64,000 nt of DNA, from positions 30,297,215-30,361,214 of the forward strand of contig JAJKFL010000042.1 in NCBI GenBank assembly GCA_021186555.1, read 5' to 3'. The DNA comes from Reticulitermes speratus (Eukaryota > Arthropoda > Insecta > Blattodea > Rhinotermitidae). The first letter of the stretch is position 1, and each line of letters starts with the position of its first letter. Of the stretch, positions 33,338 to 46,269 are shown one piece after another. The notes under the pieces are model-generated. The model was given only the letters and a program-made list of their open reading frames with translations, did no database searches and had not been told where the DNA came from. The translations under genes and the position numbers were made by a program.

Positions 33338-34427
33338 CAGCCCACGAGCAGAGACTGCTGGCAAGTTGAAATGACGGATTATACATCTTCCATCATGTAT
33401 TGAGTAGTGCGCAGATTGGCAAGTGATGGGTCACCTTATTCTGGAGCAGAGTGGAAGATTTTATTAGGTGTCTGCTGATATGTTTTTTAGGGAACTACTT
33501 ACCATTGCAATTACCAGATATTCCTGTTGGTTGTAAGATATTTACAGTTACATTACTAAACTGTACTAACCTAAACAGACTTCCAACCCTGTCACTGAAT
33601 CTGGGTTTCGGTTGAGTTTACTAGCCCAAATACAAACTGTCCAACATAAGCAACATTAACTGGGCTGTGCATTGTGAGGATATACTTTCCTACAATGTGT
33701 CTTACTGAAAACTCAGAATGCTTCTGTCACTGGTGCATGGCAGTCTACCTTTGCCTGAGTACTAGGGCTACGTGGTCTATTATTGCTCCATGTGAACAGT
33801 AAAAACAGCTTACCTAGATTTTAAGAGCTGCTGAAAATGATGTGGTAGCCATAATTTATTGTTCTTAACATGCAACTCTTTGTGAACATTTATTCAGTAA
33901 TATATTGGAATACTGTTATTTATTATCCAAAGCAATATACTTTTGTTAAAATGTTAATGTATATTATGTATCTTGCTGTTTACAGTAGTTCCTGTGACTT
34001 GCTTGTTTTGACATCGTGTTAGTTCAAGGTTGCCAACACAAGATTCGTTGAGGCTTTCATTAGGCTTTGAGTTTTAATTTTAATGACAGAAACTTCAGGG
34101 TTTCATGTTTTGTTACATTGAAATGAACAGGTCAACAGAAATGTTTATAACACATGGGTTTCACTTTGGGGTTGGATTCATTGACAGGTACTTGGGGTAG
34201 GTTGGAGGGTAGCTGTTCAGATTTCATTTAGGCATTCAGGTTTGTGTGTGTTTGTGTGCGTAAAACAAGGTTAGGCTTGGGTTTGTACATGTATAAACCA
34301 AAGTCAGGCTTTAGGTTTTTGTGTTTAAAGCTAAGGTAGGTTTTAGGTTTATGTTCAATGTAAACAATTATGAAATCAATCAAACACAACTACTTTATTG
34401 TAAGCAAAGTTAGTTAGTTTCAAGAAG
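33338..34427. other. Intergenic sequence, no gene recognised
   Basis: AT-rich. 34264-34326 (GGTTAGGCTTGGGTTTGTAC...TATAAACC) is repeated in the same orientation at 37813-37881, on either side of the LINE. Confidence 0.4.
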
Positions 34428-34465
34428 TTGCTACATGTTTCAGCTAAAAGGCCATCTTCAGGCAA
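34428..34465 (-). ncRNA. Hammerhead-like motif with matching stem I
   Basis: On the minus strand TTGC pairs with GCAA (stem I) around CTGAAGA, T, a weak stem II (GGC/GCT), GAAAC, self-complementary ACATGT and cleavage-site A. Close to the core consensus. Confidence 0.55.
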
Positions 34466-34689
34466 AATCATAAAATATATCAAGGAAGGTATGATAAAAT
34501 TGGGAGAGGTCTCTCTCTTACATAAGTGAATACAATACACATTAGTTCGAAGTAGTGTATCGCAGTATTTTTTGAGTAGTTGTATACCAAGAAACATTAT
34601 ATTAAGAACTTGGAATACTAAAAACTGTGAAACCATATTGAGTAGACAAGTATTGGATTGTTCATTCTTCTTCTCCACTGGCTGTATGG

Positions 34690-37610
34690 TCTCCATGCAG
34701 GACCTTGGCCTGCTTCAGGATCAATTTCCAGGCGTCTCTATCCCTAGGTATTTTACTTCAGCCTCAAACACCCATTTTCTTCAGATTATTTTCAGCGTCG
34801 TCCAATCAGCTCTTTCTTGGCTTTCCAACTGACATTTTTCCTTCTGGGATATTCTTCAAAACTATCTTCACAGTTCTTTCTTCTGGAATTCTTTCCACAT
34901 GTCCTAACCATCGTAATCTTCCTTTTCTAATTTCTAAGATAATATCTGCTACTCTACAGATCCATGAACTTTTGATTGGTGCAGATCCTCCATTCGCCAT
35001 TTTCTTTTACTGGGCCAACTATTTTTCTCAGTATTTTCCTTTCCCATATTACTAAGGTGTTTTCATCACTTTTGCTCAGTGCCCAGACTTCCGAACCATA
35101 CATTACTACCAATCTAATTATTGTTCGATAAAAAGTTTTGTCTTTTGTGATACGAAGGTTTTAATAACTTGAATGCATGATAGCACCTATTTCCTGCTGT
35201 GATTCTGGTTTTTATTTCAAACTTTATTTTACTGTTTTCAGTAAGGAAGACCCCCTGGATACTTAAACTCATTTACTCTTTGAACTGTATGATTATCAAT
35301 TTTCAGGTTTCTTGTATCTCGAAATCGTACTTTATTTTGTGTGTTAATCATATACTTTGTTTTAACTTCATATCTACTTCCCTGATAACTTTCTCCAAGA
35401 TCAGGTTAAACAAGTCAGCTGTTACAGACATCTCCTTGCCTTAAAACCACAATTAATCATAAATTCTCCAGAGAGTTCACCTAGCACTTTCACTTTTCCT
35501 TTTGTTTCTTGCAGGGTCATTATAACTAAGTTTTGAAATTTCTTGGGAATTCCATATTCTTTCATTACACCAAGAACTGCTTTTCGTTGTGCATTGGTGT
35601 ATGCGTGTGTAAAGTCAATGAATAATTGATGTTGTGTTAAATTGTATTCATAACATTTTTCAAGGATAGTTTTTATTACATGTACATTGTCCGTTGTTGA
35701 TCTGTCTCTCCAGAATCCATTTTGGTATTCTCCAAGGATTTCTTCAATATATGGTTTCAGTCTGTTAGAAATCAGCTAGTATCTTGTATGTCATATTAAG
35801 TAATGAAATTCCTCTATAATTATTGTAATCCATTTTATCATTCTACTTATATATCCGACAAATGACGGCTAGAGAAAACTGTTCCAGCATCCGTTCTTTT
35901 TCCAGATGTCTACTAATAGATCTTTTAAAAGTTAAGCCAGTTCTTTACATTCATATTTTATTTATTCTGTAGTTTATCATCTTCACCTAGTGCCTTGAGG
36001 AGCTCAGCAAAATACTGTCTCCATCTTCTTATTACTTCATTAGTTTCCCCAATTAATTCTCCTTTCTGGTTTTAACAAAATGATATTAGAGGTTGAAACC
36101 CTTTCTTTATTTGGGCTGTCTTTATAGTTGTCTCACATCTTTCTTCTCAGCACATTCTTCTATTTCTTCTAAATTCTTTCTCTCCCGTCCTCTCCCTTTC
36201 CTTTAACATGTATTTGTAGCCATTCTTTTCATTTCTTGAAACTCCTTTATTGTAGCTGTATGCCGTCTGTGTAACATTGTTATTCTTGCTGTAGCCCTTT
36301 CTTCTATTGCTGCCTTGCAGTTATCATACCACTCCTATTCCTTCTTCCTTCTGGTCATAATACATCTTTTGCTGCTTCTGTTATCACATTTTTACATCTC
36401 TGTCATTCTTCTTTTAGTGTTTGATTTGTATTCTCTGATTTAGTTCCCTCAATTTTTTCTTTAATTTAATTTGTATCTTCTTTTATTTTCATAATTTTTT
36501 AGAATTATACTAAATTTCTCCTGTTTAGTTCCTCTCTTCTTATTATATTTGATATTCTCTGCTTATCGTGATATGCGCCAAATAGTGGTCCATGTCACAG
36601 TCCACTCCCCTTAAGTTCCTGATGTTTTGTATGTCAGTACCATGTCTTCTGGTTATCAGTACGTGGTGAATTTGATCAAATGTCATTCCATCTGGGGATT
36701 GCCAAGTCTGTTTACGAATTCTTTTATGTGGGAAATAAGTACTGCTAATAGTCAAATTTTTACTACAGTCAAAATTAAGAATTCTATTTCCATTATTATT
36801 ACTGTCTTTATGTATGCCATTTGGTCCTATTATTGGTCTAAAGGTCCTCTTTCTTTACCCTTGTATTCATATCCCCTAGTATGATTTTAACGTCATATGT
36901 GTGGGTTTTATCGTAGATCTCTTTTAATTTTTCTTAAAATGTGCCTTTTTCTTCTTCTATATCCTCTATTGGCACATACACACAATAAGATTGATGTTAA
37001 AGAATTGTGCTCTTACCCTTAATACACATATTCTCTCATTAACCATTTCAATGTCTATAATTGAATGCTTGTAATTTCCACTGATTGAAAGTCCAGTTCC
37101 TAGTGTGTTATTCTTATTACCACTATAGAAGAAAGTGAAATCTCCTGTAGCCATAATTCCAACTCCTTTTCATCTTTTTTCTTGCAAGGAAGCTATCCCA
37201 ATTTTATACTTCTTCACTTTGTCTTTTAGATTTCTAAGGCTTCCTCCCTGATTGAAACACCATACATTCCATGTAGCAATAACCATCTCATTATTTTTTT
37301 TTTCCTCGCCTGGTTCATTCCGGAAGATCTGCCTGGTTCATCTTTCCTTCAAGTTCCTTAACATTTGGTTGGTTTCACAGGGTGGGGTCATTAGCCCCAT
37401 GCCCAACCCCCAGCCTGGAGGACTGGGGTATCCCTTTTTGTCTGGGTCATCACCCTTGACCTCTTCAGCAAGGCAGACCCTGCCAGTAGCTGTGCCACTG
37501 CCAGCATAGCTCTCGGGGTCGTTTGACCACTCAAGCCACACCACTACATCAAAGTAGGGATACCTTTGGTGGGGGGAGGGTTTGTTAGGCTGTTTAGTAT
37601 ATGATGCCAA
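34690..37610 (-). pseudogene. Non-LTR retrotransposon (LINE), decayed
   Basis: Read from right to left. 37610-37338 gives an upstream segment (PYFDVVVWLEWSNDPESYAG). 37154-36543 is an apurinic-type endonuclease (GDFTFFYSGNKNNTLGTG; TFDQIHHVLITRRH; CDMDHYLAHI). Reverse transcriptase pieces appear near 35830-35470 (RSTTDNVHVIKTILEKCYEY, FIDFTHAY). 35000-34700 is the C-terminal segment (GRLRWLGHVERIPEERTVK...VGKPRKS). All are in broken frames. The arrangement is that of an endonuclease-plus-RT LINE; I do not assign a clade. It would nick target DNA and prime reverse transcription there; this copy cannot. Confidence 0.88.
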
Positions 37611-37619
37611 TTTTGGTAG

Positions 37620-40080
37620 TGAGTAGACGGGTTGGATTTGATTTCATCTATCCCAAATAACTAATTCTCATAGTATTTTGATTTCAGAACAATAATCTTC
37701 TATATATTTTTAATTCGTCATATATTGGAGTGCAATGTTGTGCTTGAATTGAAGAGGATATTGGAGTTTGTTTACTAGTTCATCTTGCATATCGAGCCTG
37801 ATATGCAAGATGAAACGAGGTTAGGTGTTGGGTTTGTACGTGTATAAGCCAGGGTCAGGCTGGATTTGTGTGTTTATTTACCAAGGTTAGGATCTGTGAA
37901 GCAGGGTTTTGCTTTATTTTACAGTGTCCATAAATATTTGTACCGTGTCGCAAAGTCTAAGATTCTTGGATACTTTTATCATGTACATTCACAACCGTCA
38001 CATGTTAGTTGCTGTGGCCCTGATTGCATTAGATGTTTTTACGTGGAACATGAATTGCATGTTTTAAAAGTAAAGGCACCTGTATCGTGATTACATTAAC
38101 ATGTTCAGTTGTATGTATTGTTTCTGTTCCAGAAATAAATGTTTTCAGGTGTTAGTGCGGATGCAGTAGCACCCGTTTCTCTGGAAAACTGTTTTCTGGG
38201 CTAATTCTAAAATCCTGTTTCTGTACATACACACATTTAAACAGTTTGAGGTTGATGAGAAATTCTTTGCGAATGATTTTTCTGATTTTTCTTGTGTTTT
38301 TCTTCAGCTGTTCAATGTTTTGTACACTTTATTTTTCAAACTACCACATAAACTTTTATTTCTGTGGTGATAGATTAGGTGAACATGCTATTGCAGCCTA
38401 ACTTCTATTTCATCCACTTTCTTTTCTGTAGGCCTCCAACATTTGTCTGGGTTTCGTGTCAGGACATAATGCCAATAGACATGACTTTATTGTAAGTTTA
38501 TTCACTCAGAGGTGAGGCCTAAGCTTAGTGCATACTTGTTCACACAAGTGATTTCAGTGTCATTTAGGACTGCTTATAGTGCTTGGCATGAGTCACTTCA
38601 GACTCTATGGGGTTAGCTAGTAGTGCCGATTTGGAGATAGACTGTCACTAGCTGGTAGCCATAAAGTGATAGAAGCATTTGGTTTTCAGAGAAAACACAT
38701 TATAGAAAGAAATGTGTTGGTACTCGAATGTGACAAAGATTCTTTTGATCTTCAGAAAATAATGAAGTATAGAAATAAACGTAATTTGAAATATTAAGTT
38801 TGTTCTTGCTGTTTACTCCTTTTTAAGTAATTCATGTGTTTTCATTTTATAGACATATTTAAGAACATGGCATATAGATAGAATTTTTTTGCATTGTCTG
38901 TGTATCACAATCATAGATTTCTTATTATTCAGAGGTTTATAAAGATGATAACATATTCTTTCATTTTGCTGACAGTTTTTGTATTAAAAGATTAAAGAGG
39001 TTTAATCCATTGAATTTTGGGAGTCACTGTAGTGATATTATATGAAACTGGAGAAAGACAGCAAATAGTTGTACTGTTTCTTCATATGTGGAACAATTTT
39101 AATGATTTATACACAAAATTCAAACACATGAAGACCATATTTGTGCTAAAAGCATGGTCTTTGTTACTACAGTATCTGGAGGTGGTAAATAAAAAAAGAA
39201 ATATAAAACAATGCAGTTGTATCTTTGCTAACATATCTGACATGATGCTGTTATTTCTTTTAATAAAAAAGTGGTAGGAAATTATGGTAGTATTCTGAAA
39301 AGTAGTGAATAAAATGTAGCTTTGAACGAGTATGCTAATGAAATTTGATAACTGAAGTGAAAAATCTCATTTTTTCCTCAGATGCTAGATGTTGATGCAT
39401 TAAAATTGTATCACAACGATTCATAATGTCCTTGTCCAGTTATGTTAAGCAGCATGAACATCTTTGTCAGCTTTGAAATATGTTTGAATTGGCAGGTGCA
39501 GAAGTCACTGCACCATTGATAAATGCAAAGCTTGATATAATTCATGAAAATAGATCTTAAATGTTTATTAAGACCAGCTTCTGTTGTAATAGGTATAAAC
39601 AAAGTGTTGTGTCTTGCGGAAGAATAATTCAGTGTAATAACAAAGGTTTGCAATCAATGTATTATTTCTTTAGTGGCAGGGAAAGGGACTATGTATAACT
39701 TTTAACGGGTGTCCTTTAACCGTTAAGCTGAAATGGACAATTATGTCCTTCATTATACTCGAATGCCAAAACGGATGTTTTTGTCCAGAGACATACATGT
39801 AGATTTTTCGCATTAAATACGATACTGGCTGGACAGTATACGAGTGTAAATATTATGTACACATACTACAGACTTAAAATTAATCTTGCAGTTGTGCCTC
39901 ATGTCAAGGAGCCGTATAGGGGCGCGGAGGTAATACACAATGGTTTATTCAACACTGTTGAGAGATACATATTCAGCTTCATGCTCCAGCACCTGTACTT
40001 TCATGTGCCCCAGGTACCCATCAAACATAAAGCTGGTAGGATGAAGACATGATTTATATGCATTAGACAGCAAAATTTGT
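37620..40080. other. Intergenic sequence, no gene recognised
   Basis: AT-rich; one direct-repeat unit at 37813-37881. TTAACCGTTAA at 39718 might mark an end of the piggyBac relic but I could not find a partner. Confidence 0.4.
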
Positions 40081-40084
40081 GTAC

Positions 40085-40152
40085 TTTGTGGGAATTGAAT
40101 TCTGATCTCCCATCTATTAGTCGTATGCTTTATTCACTGCTCTAGCCCGTCC
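40085..40152 (-). mobile_element. tRNA-derived SINE head (diverged)
   Basis: The minus strand has GCTAGAGCAGTGAATAAAGC (A-box-like) followed about 30 nt later by GAATTCAATTCCC (B-box-like), the spacing of a tRNA gene. No acceptor-stem pairing good enough for a true tRNA. Extent of the SINE body is unclear. Confidence 0.45.
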
Positions 40153-40346
40153 CTTTACTCAAAGAACAATTTACAGGACTGTTTCCTCAATATAGTTCTC
40201 CAAGTATACGAAGAAGTTAAAAGCTGCCAGCTGTATTTACCCTTAGGTATTTGATGCAAGAATGAAACAGCAAACCTAGAGAGAAAGTACAGGATGCATT
40301 TTCAAAAGAAAGTTACCTGCTACCGAAAGTATTACATATCTTATCA

Positions 40347-42200
40347 TTAGATGTTCTCTGCAGGTGACATTCCCCTCCTATAACCTGTTATGAATTTCCA
40401 CCGTAAAGCTGTGCTTTTGTGTGATAGTCTTTGAAACATCCTGGTAATGCACAGTCCAACATTACACTTTTCGCACTTTGATTTCAGCATCTCTTCTTTG
40501 TGTGGACATGGCACACTAAACAGTCCATCCACTTTTCAGTTGTGATAGGCCATTTCTGGTGATTGCTGTCCTCCAGGTGACCAGATGTTGTCACCAAAGC
40601 TGATGGTCTACCTACAGATTGTAGTGGGCATGGCTGTGGTCCAGCAAGCTCTACTATTTTCCGCACAAGTGTCAGAAGTCTCTGTGTGAAAGTTTAGAAC
40701 CACAGGGCTTAAAGAGATGTGGCTGTTTACAATTGTGAGGTTGAGGAGATGAAAGAAGAGTTTTTTTGTCCATATGGCAACTGATAGAGTAGCTGTTGGC
40801 CATTCTGCCACTTTATCGATGTAACCCATGCATCAATTGTAATCCTCCACAGTGGCTGGCTTCAGAGTGTTTCCACCCTCATCACAAAAGTTACGTTCTG
40901 CCGGTGGGTCATGAATATTTTTCAGGATATGCATGTCACATTTGTCCTTCCAAACCACTGCTGTTATGTCACCACTTTTCCTGACCCTAATGTCGCCCTA
41001 TTTCAGTTACAGTGTCTTGCGTCTGAAGTCAACTGGCATTCCTTTACGATTGGTCTAACTGCACCACAGCAGTTTATTTTCTGTTTTGTCAGAAGAAAAG
41101 TAATTGTCCATATATAACTTGTGGCTATGCCCCTTTCCTTTTCTTGTCAGTTGTTTCACTGTAGCATGGGTTGCTGTCATGTCTGTTGTGGCACATTTTG
41201 TGTCTTTCCCCAGGTACACTTCCGTGTGATGTGTAGCCAGTCGTGTCATAGAGTTTGTAAATTTTAATTCCGAAACTTTTGTTTTTCTGCAGGATGTAGT
41301 GCATGATTACAACCTTCTCTGAAAAGTACGGTCGCCTCATCAATTGCCAAATGTTCATAAGGGTTGTAAAATTTCAAATACACAACATTGAGCATATCAA
41401 AAATTTCCCGTATTTTCCACAGCCTGTTATATTTTTCGCCATTCTTGTCAATTTCTTTGTTGTTGGCTGTGAAGTGCAAGTAACCTAAGATGTGCAAGAA
41501 AACAGTCTTATGTCATGGTATTGGGGTAGAAAGGTGTGAAGAATTGTTCTGCCATTGTCCAATTGTCTGTCAGTCTGTCATGTATGTTGTGGCCCATTTG
41601 TATGATTGCCAGAAGCGGAAACATGTAGGAATTCATTATGTCTGGAAGTGGGTTTGGTATTCTGTCACATCTGGTCCAACATTGGTGGTAGTACCTGTTA
41701 GTCCCCTTCACCAGCAGGTCAATAGCAGATGCAAAATAGAGCATGAAAACGCTCAGAGGTGATGAATCCTTATTCATGTGCAGTGTTTCATTCTGCTTCT
41801 TGCCTCTGTTACCATCTGTAAACTGTTGGACATGTGTCTGGTCAGCTTGAGACCACAGTCCCCCACTTCATAACCTGCTGTTGCTGTTGCATTGGTGGTG
41901 CATTGTAATCATCTTCATCCTTGGCTGATTCTGTGTCTTCAGCATACTCATCTGAATTGGTATGATAGATCTGTTCAGATTCATTGTCTTCATTACACAA
42001 TTTTCTCCTGAGAACCATGGTGCGGAGTATATACTTAATACGAAAACTAATTTTACAAGCAACTGGTTCACTGCACTGTGCCACAAATGTTGAATGACTG
42101 TGGTCACTGGTAAAAATGCCGAGAAGTATACGTTTCCTTTTGCAGGTCAAATTGCTTTTGGTTGTAAACCTCTTTGTCAGTAAACCCGCACAAAAACCTT
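40347..42200 (-). pseudogene. piggyBac transposase relic
   Basis: Six or more overlapping broken frames on the minus strand spell a piggyBac transposase in order: RLWKIREIFDMLN and EHLAIDEATVLF (first Asp), KSFGIKIYKLYD, KLYMDNYFSSD (second Asp), MGYIDKVAEW (third Asp) and WTKKLFFHLLNL, then a C-terminal cysteine-rich tail (SVPCPHKEE, CEKCNVGLC). The three acidic residues remain but the frame is broken throughout. Terminal repeats and TTAA duplications were not found with confidence. Confidence 0.88.
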
Positions 42201-42315
42201 TTCCCTCGTAATTCTGGAGAAAAGAGCCTGAATTCAAGGCTAAAGAGAATGAAATACAACATACTACTAAAATTTCTGTCTTTGAGAGATGTATTTCTTT
42301 TTTATACTGCCGCAA

Positions 42316-43214
42316 AACATTTTATAATAAACAGTGATATGCAAAACAGTGTTCTCTATGCTTTACTTGAGTAAATTCAATTTACTGTAGAGATCTGTCA
42401 TTATTACTCTTCAAGATATTCAAAATTTTCCTAACCATTGGAACAAATATTTAAATCCTCAGAGACAATTCCGGTCCACTGACTCTACAGGGCTTTTAAA
42501 TCCCGGACTTTTAAAGGTTATAGTCCCTGTTTATTAACTGTCTAACTGGGGGATTGCAAATGTAAACCAGGACCTTATGCTGTACTTTAAATTTTTAGTA
42601 CATCATGAGATTTCAGGTTTGGATGGCAGTGGCTGTGGAGAATACTGTCTTCTGGAATATGATGCTGCATAGTTTGGTAGAAAGATGCTGTTTCAGAGGA
42701 AGCTGCTGCCTACAAGGCATACACCAAACAACACAACATCACTGCCCAGAATATTGTACTTTTTAAAAATAAATGATATCAAGTGTAAGGCTGTAGCCCT
42801 GTCAAGGCCACATAAATAAAAAGAAGAGGCAAAAGAATTTGGTATTTGAAGAACAAACCTCATAGTTTATCTGACCACATACCTACAATGACCACAAGTG
42901 TTGTAGGTGTGAGTGCAAGTGAACTCATTTCTTTGGTACCTTGATCACTGCTTATTTTTGCTAATGAGGGTTTTAGTGAAGTGATTTAAAAATTTAAGCA
43001 TTACTGGCAGAGTTAAAATCTTGACTTTTGAAATGTAAATCTGTGGTAGTTGATCAAATTGTTACTTCAAAACAACAGCATACTTTTTATGGAAGACATG
43101 ACTTCCAGAATCATGAAGGCAAGCCAGTACCTGGGAAGGGGGTGGTTCACATATTACTTCATGAGACAGAGGCACAAATTAAGGAATTATACAAAAAATA
43201 CTGATAGCTTCTGT
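42316..43214. other. Intergenic sequence, no gene recognised
   Basis: TTTTAAATCCCGGAC...TTTTAAAGGTTA at 42491-42518 resembles 1047-1074 and may be a piggyBac-related end. Nothing coding seen. Confidence 0.4.
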
Positions 43215-43491
43215 GCACAGTATGAAGGCAGTGGAGGAAGTGGAAGTACAGCCCCACAAATTTTTAACCTTGGAGGTGCGTGGATAGGCGGAAGTGCATG
43301 GTTAAGCTTCGTGCACCAGCTGCTTTACCCCGAGGGAAAGAGCTCCCAATACCTATTGTGAAGGAGGCTGGTTGGGGTCCCAAACTGTTCAGGATATTAA
43401 GAGAAAAATCACCTCTCTGCTGGGAATTGAACAGTGAATCCCTAGATGTCCAGCCTGTAGCGTAGTCACTGTACTGGCTACACTATCCAGA
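43215..43491 (-). mobile_element. tRNA-derived SINE, family 1, diverged copy
   Basis: Minus-strand head GGATAGTGTAGCCAGTACAG at 43490, then GGACATCTAGGGATTC and a body (CCTATTGTGAAGGAGGCTGG on the plus strand) matching 48885-49167 at moderate identity. No clear target duplication. Confidence 0.65.
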
Positions 43492-44255
43492 CTTAATCAG
43501 AGTTATCTGCAGCATAATGTGGGCTTCTCAAAGTTGTGTACATTGAAACCAAAGTTGAAGCCATTTTGCATGTGGGCCTGCCATTAGAATATAAAATTGG
43601 TATGTTAAGCTGTACTGCTAAATATGTCTGACAGAAATGTAATGGCAAAACTTGTGTGCTTCTTTGTGAAGAATACAAGCTTCAATAATGTACATCTTGC
43701 CCTGATTGATAAGTTGTTAGAAACATTTCATATGACACAGATTTTTAACTGAGAACAACTGTTTGTTGTCTTCCTGTAGTTTTGACTGTAGTGGCTGTAG
43801 TACAATGATGGAATTAATTTAACGTTTGCTCAGACATTTTTAAAAAATTCTGAGAATATGTTTGTATCAGTATGATCTAAGAAGCAGTATTTGTGGAAAT
43901 ACAAGTCCCAAAAACAGGCCTTGCTGCTGAACTTGCATGGAATAACCGTTAAATGTGGGGAAGGTACTTACATAATTCTTCCTAGATATAAAAGGAGTAA
44001 ATCAGTTTAGAAGAAACATAATTTTGCCAAATTTAATCAAAATGTTTCCTGTTGCACAGCATTGTATGGCAGGGAAACCTTTCCCCTGAATGCTCTGTCA
44101 GGAGGCTGTGCATTTTGTGACATGTATGGGAATAGGAATGCATTTTATTTAACTTTCTTCATAGTCATATATGATTTGTTGAGGGCAGAAACATGTTGAA
44201 AGTATGTAATTTTAACAAGAAGTTGCTTTTAGACTGATTATTGTAATGACATATT
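43492..44255. other. Intergenic sequence, no gene recognised
   Basis: AT-rich, no element assigned. Confidence 0.4.
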
Positions 44256-44363
44256 CAGAACACTTTTTTTTTTTTTTAATTGTCATCCTGTTGCGCGTAT
44301 ATATAATCACTATTCCAATCTTTACGGAATTAACACACCACTGTTTTTATGCTCTTTTTTTAT

Positions 44364-44413
44364 TATCCTACAGCATGTTTTGGCCGCGTGTGCTGGCCAT
44401 CATCAGGTAAAAA
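44364..44413 (-). ncRNA. Hammerhead-like motif, left arm
   Basis: The minus strand has CTGATGA, T, GGCC...GGCC, AAAAC in place of GAAAC, then ATGC and GTAGGAT. Stem I pairs TTAC with GTAG (one G-U). The G12 to A change should be inactivating. Confidence 0.5.
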
Positions 44414-44439
44414 CTCACAAAAGTTTGTGATTTTGTGAG

Positions 44440-44489
44440 TTTCTACCTGATGATGGCTAGCGTACGCGGCCGAAACATGCTGTAGGATA
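44440..44489 (+). ncRNA. Hammerhead-like motif, right arm
   Basis: Stem I TTTCTAC pairs with GTAGGA (two G-U). CTGATGA at 44447, T, a long stem II (GGCT-A-GCG/CGC-GGCC), GAAAC at 44472. Stem III ACATGC has an A-C end mismatch. Confidence 0.6.
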
Positions 44490-44556
44490 ATAAAAAGGAG
44501 CATGAAAATAGTGTTGTGCTTATTCTTTAAGACTGGCATAGTAATTACAGAACACT

Positions 44557-46269
44557 GTTAGGGATGCTAGAGCTTCATTAAATGTCATGACTTTGAAGTC
44601 ATGGATCAGTGTGGGCTAAAAATGGCTCCCAGCTTCTGTATGTTTAGGGACGTGTATTTTTCTCAACATGAAGTTAAGATACTCTTTGAATATTTTGCAC
44701 CTTTGTAAATTTACTGCAGTTGTTTTGCCAGACTGTTAACGGTGTATTTACTCCTAAAATATTTCATTTCGGTTCCTTCTGAACAGCTGAAGCATTTGTT
44801 GAAAAGGACTAATGAAACGTGTCTTAAACGATGACTTGGAGAACTTTTTTAATGTATCATTATTTTTTGTACAACATTAGCTCGTTGTGATTTTGTCTTG
44901 TGACTGGTTTCACACAAGTGGAAAGTCTGCGTGTAGTGATCAGCTGGTGATGCTTAAGAAATATCATAGAGCTCATGTATATCCTGGTGAATGTGATGCT
45001 TAACAGTTCCACCAGTATAGGACATTACTGAATTACTGACATTGTGTTCTCATCATAGTGATCTTGATGTTTAATTGAATGACACCACTCCTAAGTGCTG
45101 TATATAAAACTTTCATATGAAGTGTAAGTATGGATATTTAAACAGCAATGGATGATTCATGGAAGATCAGGAACTATTTAGATGTGTCCATTAGTATGAA
45201 TGTGGTTAGTTCACAATAGTTCTGCTTATTTGACATGTGGTTATCATGTTCTCCAAAGAGCTGGCAGCTGTTCATTGTGGGTGGGCAGCTGAATACATCC
45301 TCATCCTGTAGGCAGTGTCTTTCAACCCAGTACCTGCTTCAGAGTATGTACAGGAAACATTGGTGATGGAATGCAACTGTATTGATGTGGAGAGACTCCT
45401 GCTGCAAAGAGGCATGCCATTACCTGCTCACGATGATCATGGTTGATCTCATCTGCAGATTCATGGAACTGCAGCAGATTTTCCGTTGGCAGCAACATTC
45501 CGTCGGTTCGTTTGACGAGTTCTGCAACTTATGTCGAGCACCTTCGCGTTGCAATGCATCGTGTTCGGTTGTACGGTGTCTGTGGTTCTTCGAAAGCCAC
45601 TGACCACATGCGGAATTGAAACGCATTTCAAACAAGTCATGTCATATCGTACCAGAAATGCCTTCAAGGCTGTCCGGTTTCCGTGCTTTGGCAGTATACG
45701 ACCGTTGTAACCACGGTTCGGTTCGTTTGGTTTTGTGATGCCAGTTTTCGGGTGTCGTGGAGCTTATGTTAAATCGAAATCCGAGCCCTTGTGATATGAG
45801 GAATCTAGAAATCGAGGTATGGATGTCTGTGCAGTGTTGTTATAATCAAGGTAGGAGGTCTTTGAGCAATAAAGAATATGAACTTATGTGACATTTCAGC
45901 TTGTTTGTAATGTCAATGGAATGAATGGCAGAGGATAGTATCATGCCTTGTCTTAAGTAAATAGTGTTTAAATTTTTCATAGTAACTTTTTTTTTGTTTT
46001 AAGCACCAGATTAAGAATGAAGTAAACTTTAAAATTCCATGTTTTGTTTTACATTGTATAACTGTATTTTAGATTACAGGTTTCAAGTATATACCTCACT
46101 TTCATATGTTATCTTTTATATATCAGGTTCAGCCATAGTAGCTATAAAGACTGACATTGTTGAGGAAGTGATATTTTTTGCATGTTAGATAATCACATTT
46201 GTATGTACATTTACCTCTACTTTTAGGAACCTTATTGAATATATGAGGCTCATGGAAATGAAACCTGTT
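44557..46269. other. Intergenic sequence; CpG-rich patch at 45480-45820
   Basis: Mostly AT-rich. From about 45480 to 45820 CpG density rises visibly (TCCGTCGGTTCGTTTGACG, GGTTCGGTTCGTTTGG, TTTTCGGGTGTCG). This could be a promoter or 5' UTR exon for the plus-strand gene at 51730; ATCGAG then GTATGG at 45814 would be a usable donor. Inference only. Confidence 0.35.

Larger units (their letters stand above)
44256..44556. mobile_element. Short palindromic element with paired hammerhead-like motifs
   Basis: CAGAACACT is repeated at 44256-44264 and 44548-44556 as a 9-bp target duplication. Inside, inverted arms of about 117-120 bp (44302-44421 and 44431-44547) meet at a roughly 9-nt centre; a 37-nt extension (44265-44301) occurs only on the left. 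Both arms carry a hammerhead-like motif pointing outward. No coding capacity. CATCCTGTTG in the extension is shared with the element at 58743. Confidence 0.75.

Noticed and set aside
37338-37610. Independent proline-rich gene
   Set aside because: Continuous in strand and order with the LINE endonuclease; treated as its upstream part.
40085-40152. True tRNA gene
   Set aside because: Promoter boxes are spaced correctly but the acceptor and anticodon stems do not pair; better explained as a SINE head.
45420-45667. Overlapping minus-strand frames as a gene
   Set aside because: No motif, no splice structure; they arise because the CpG-rich patch has few stop codons.
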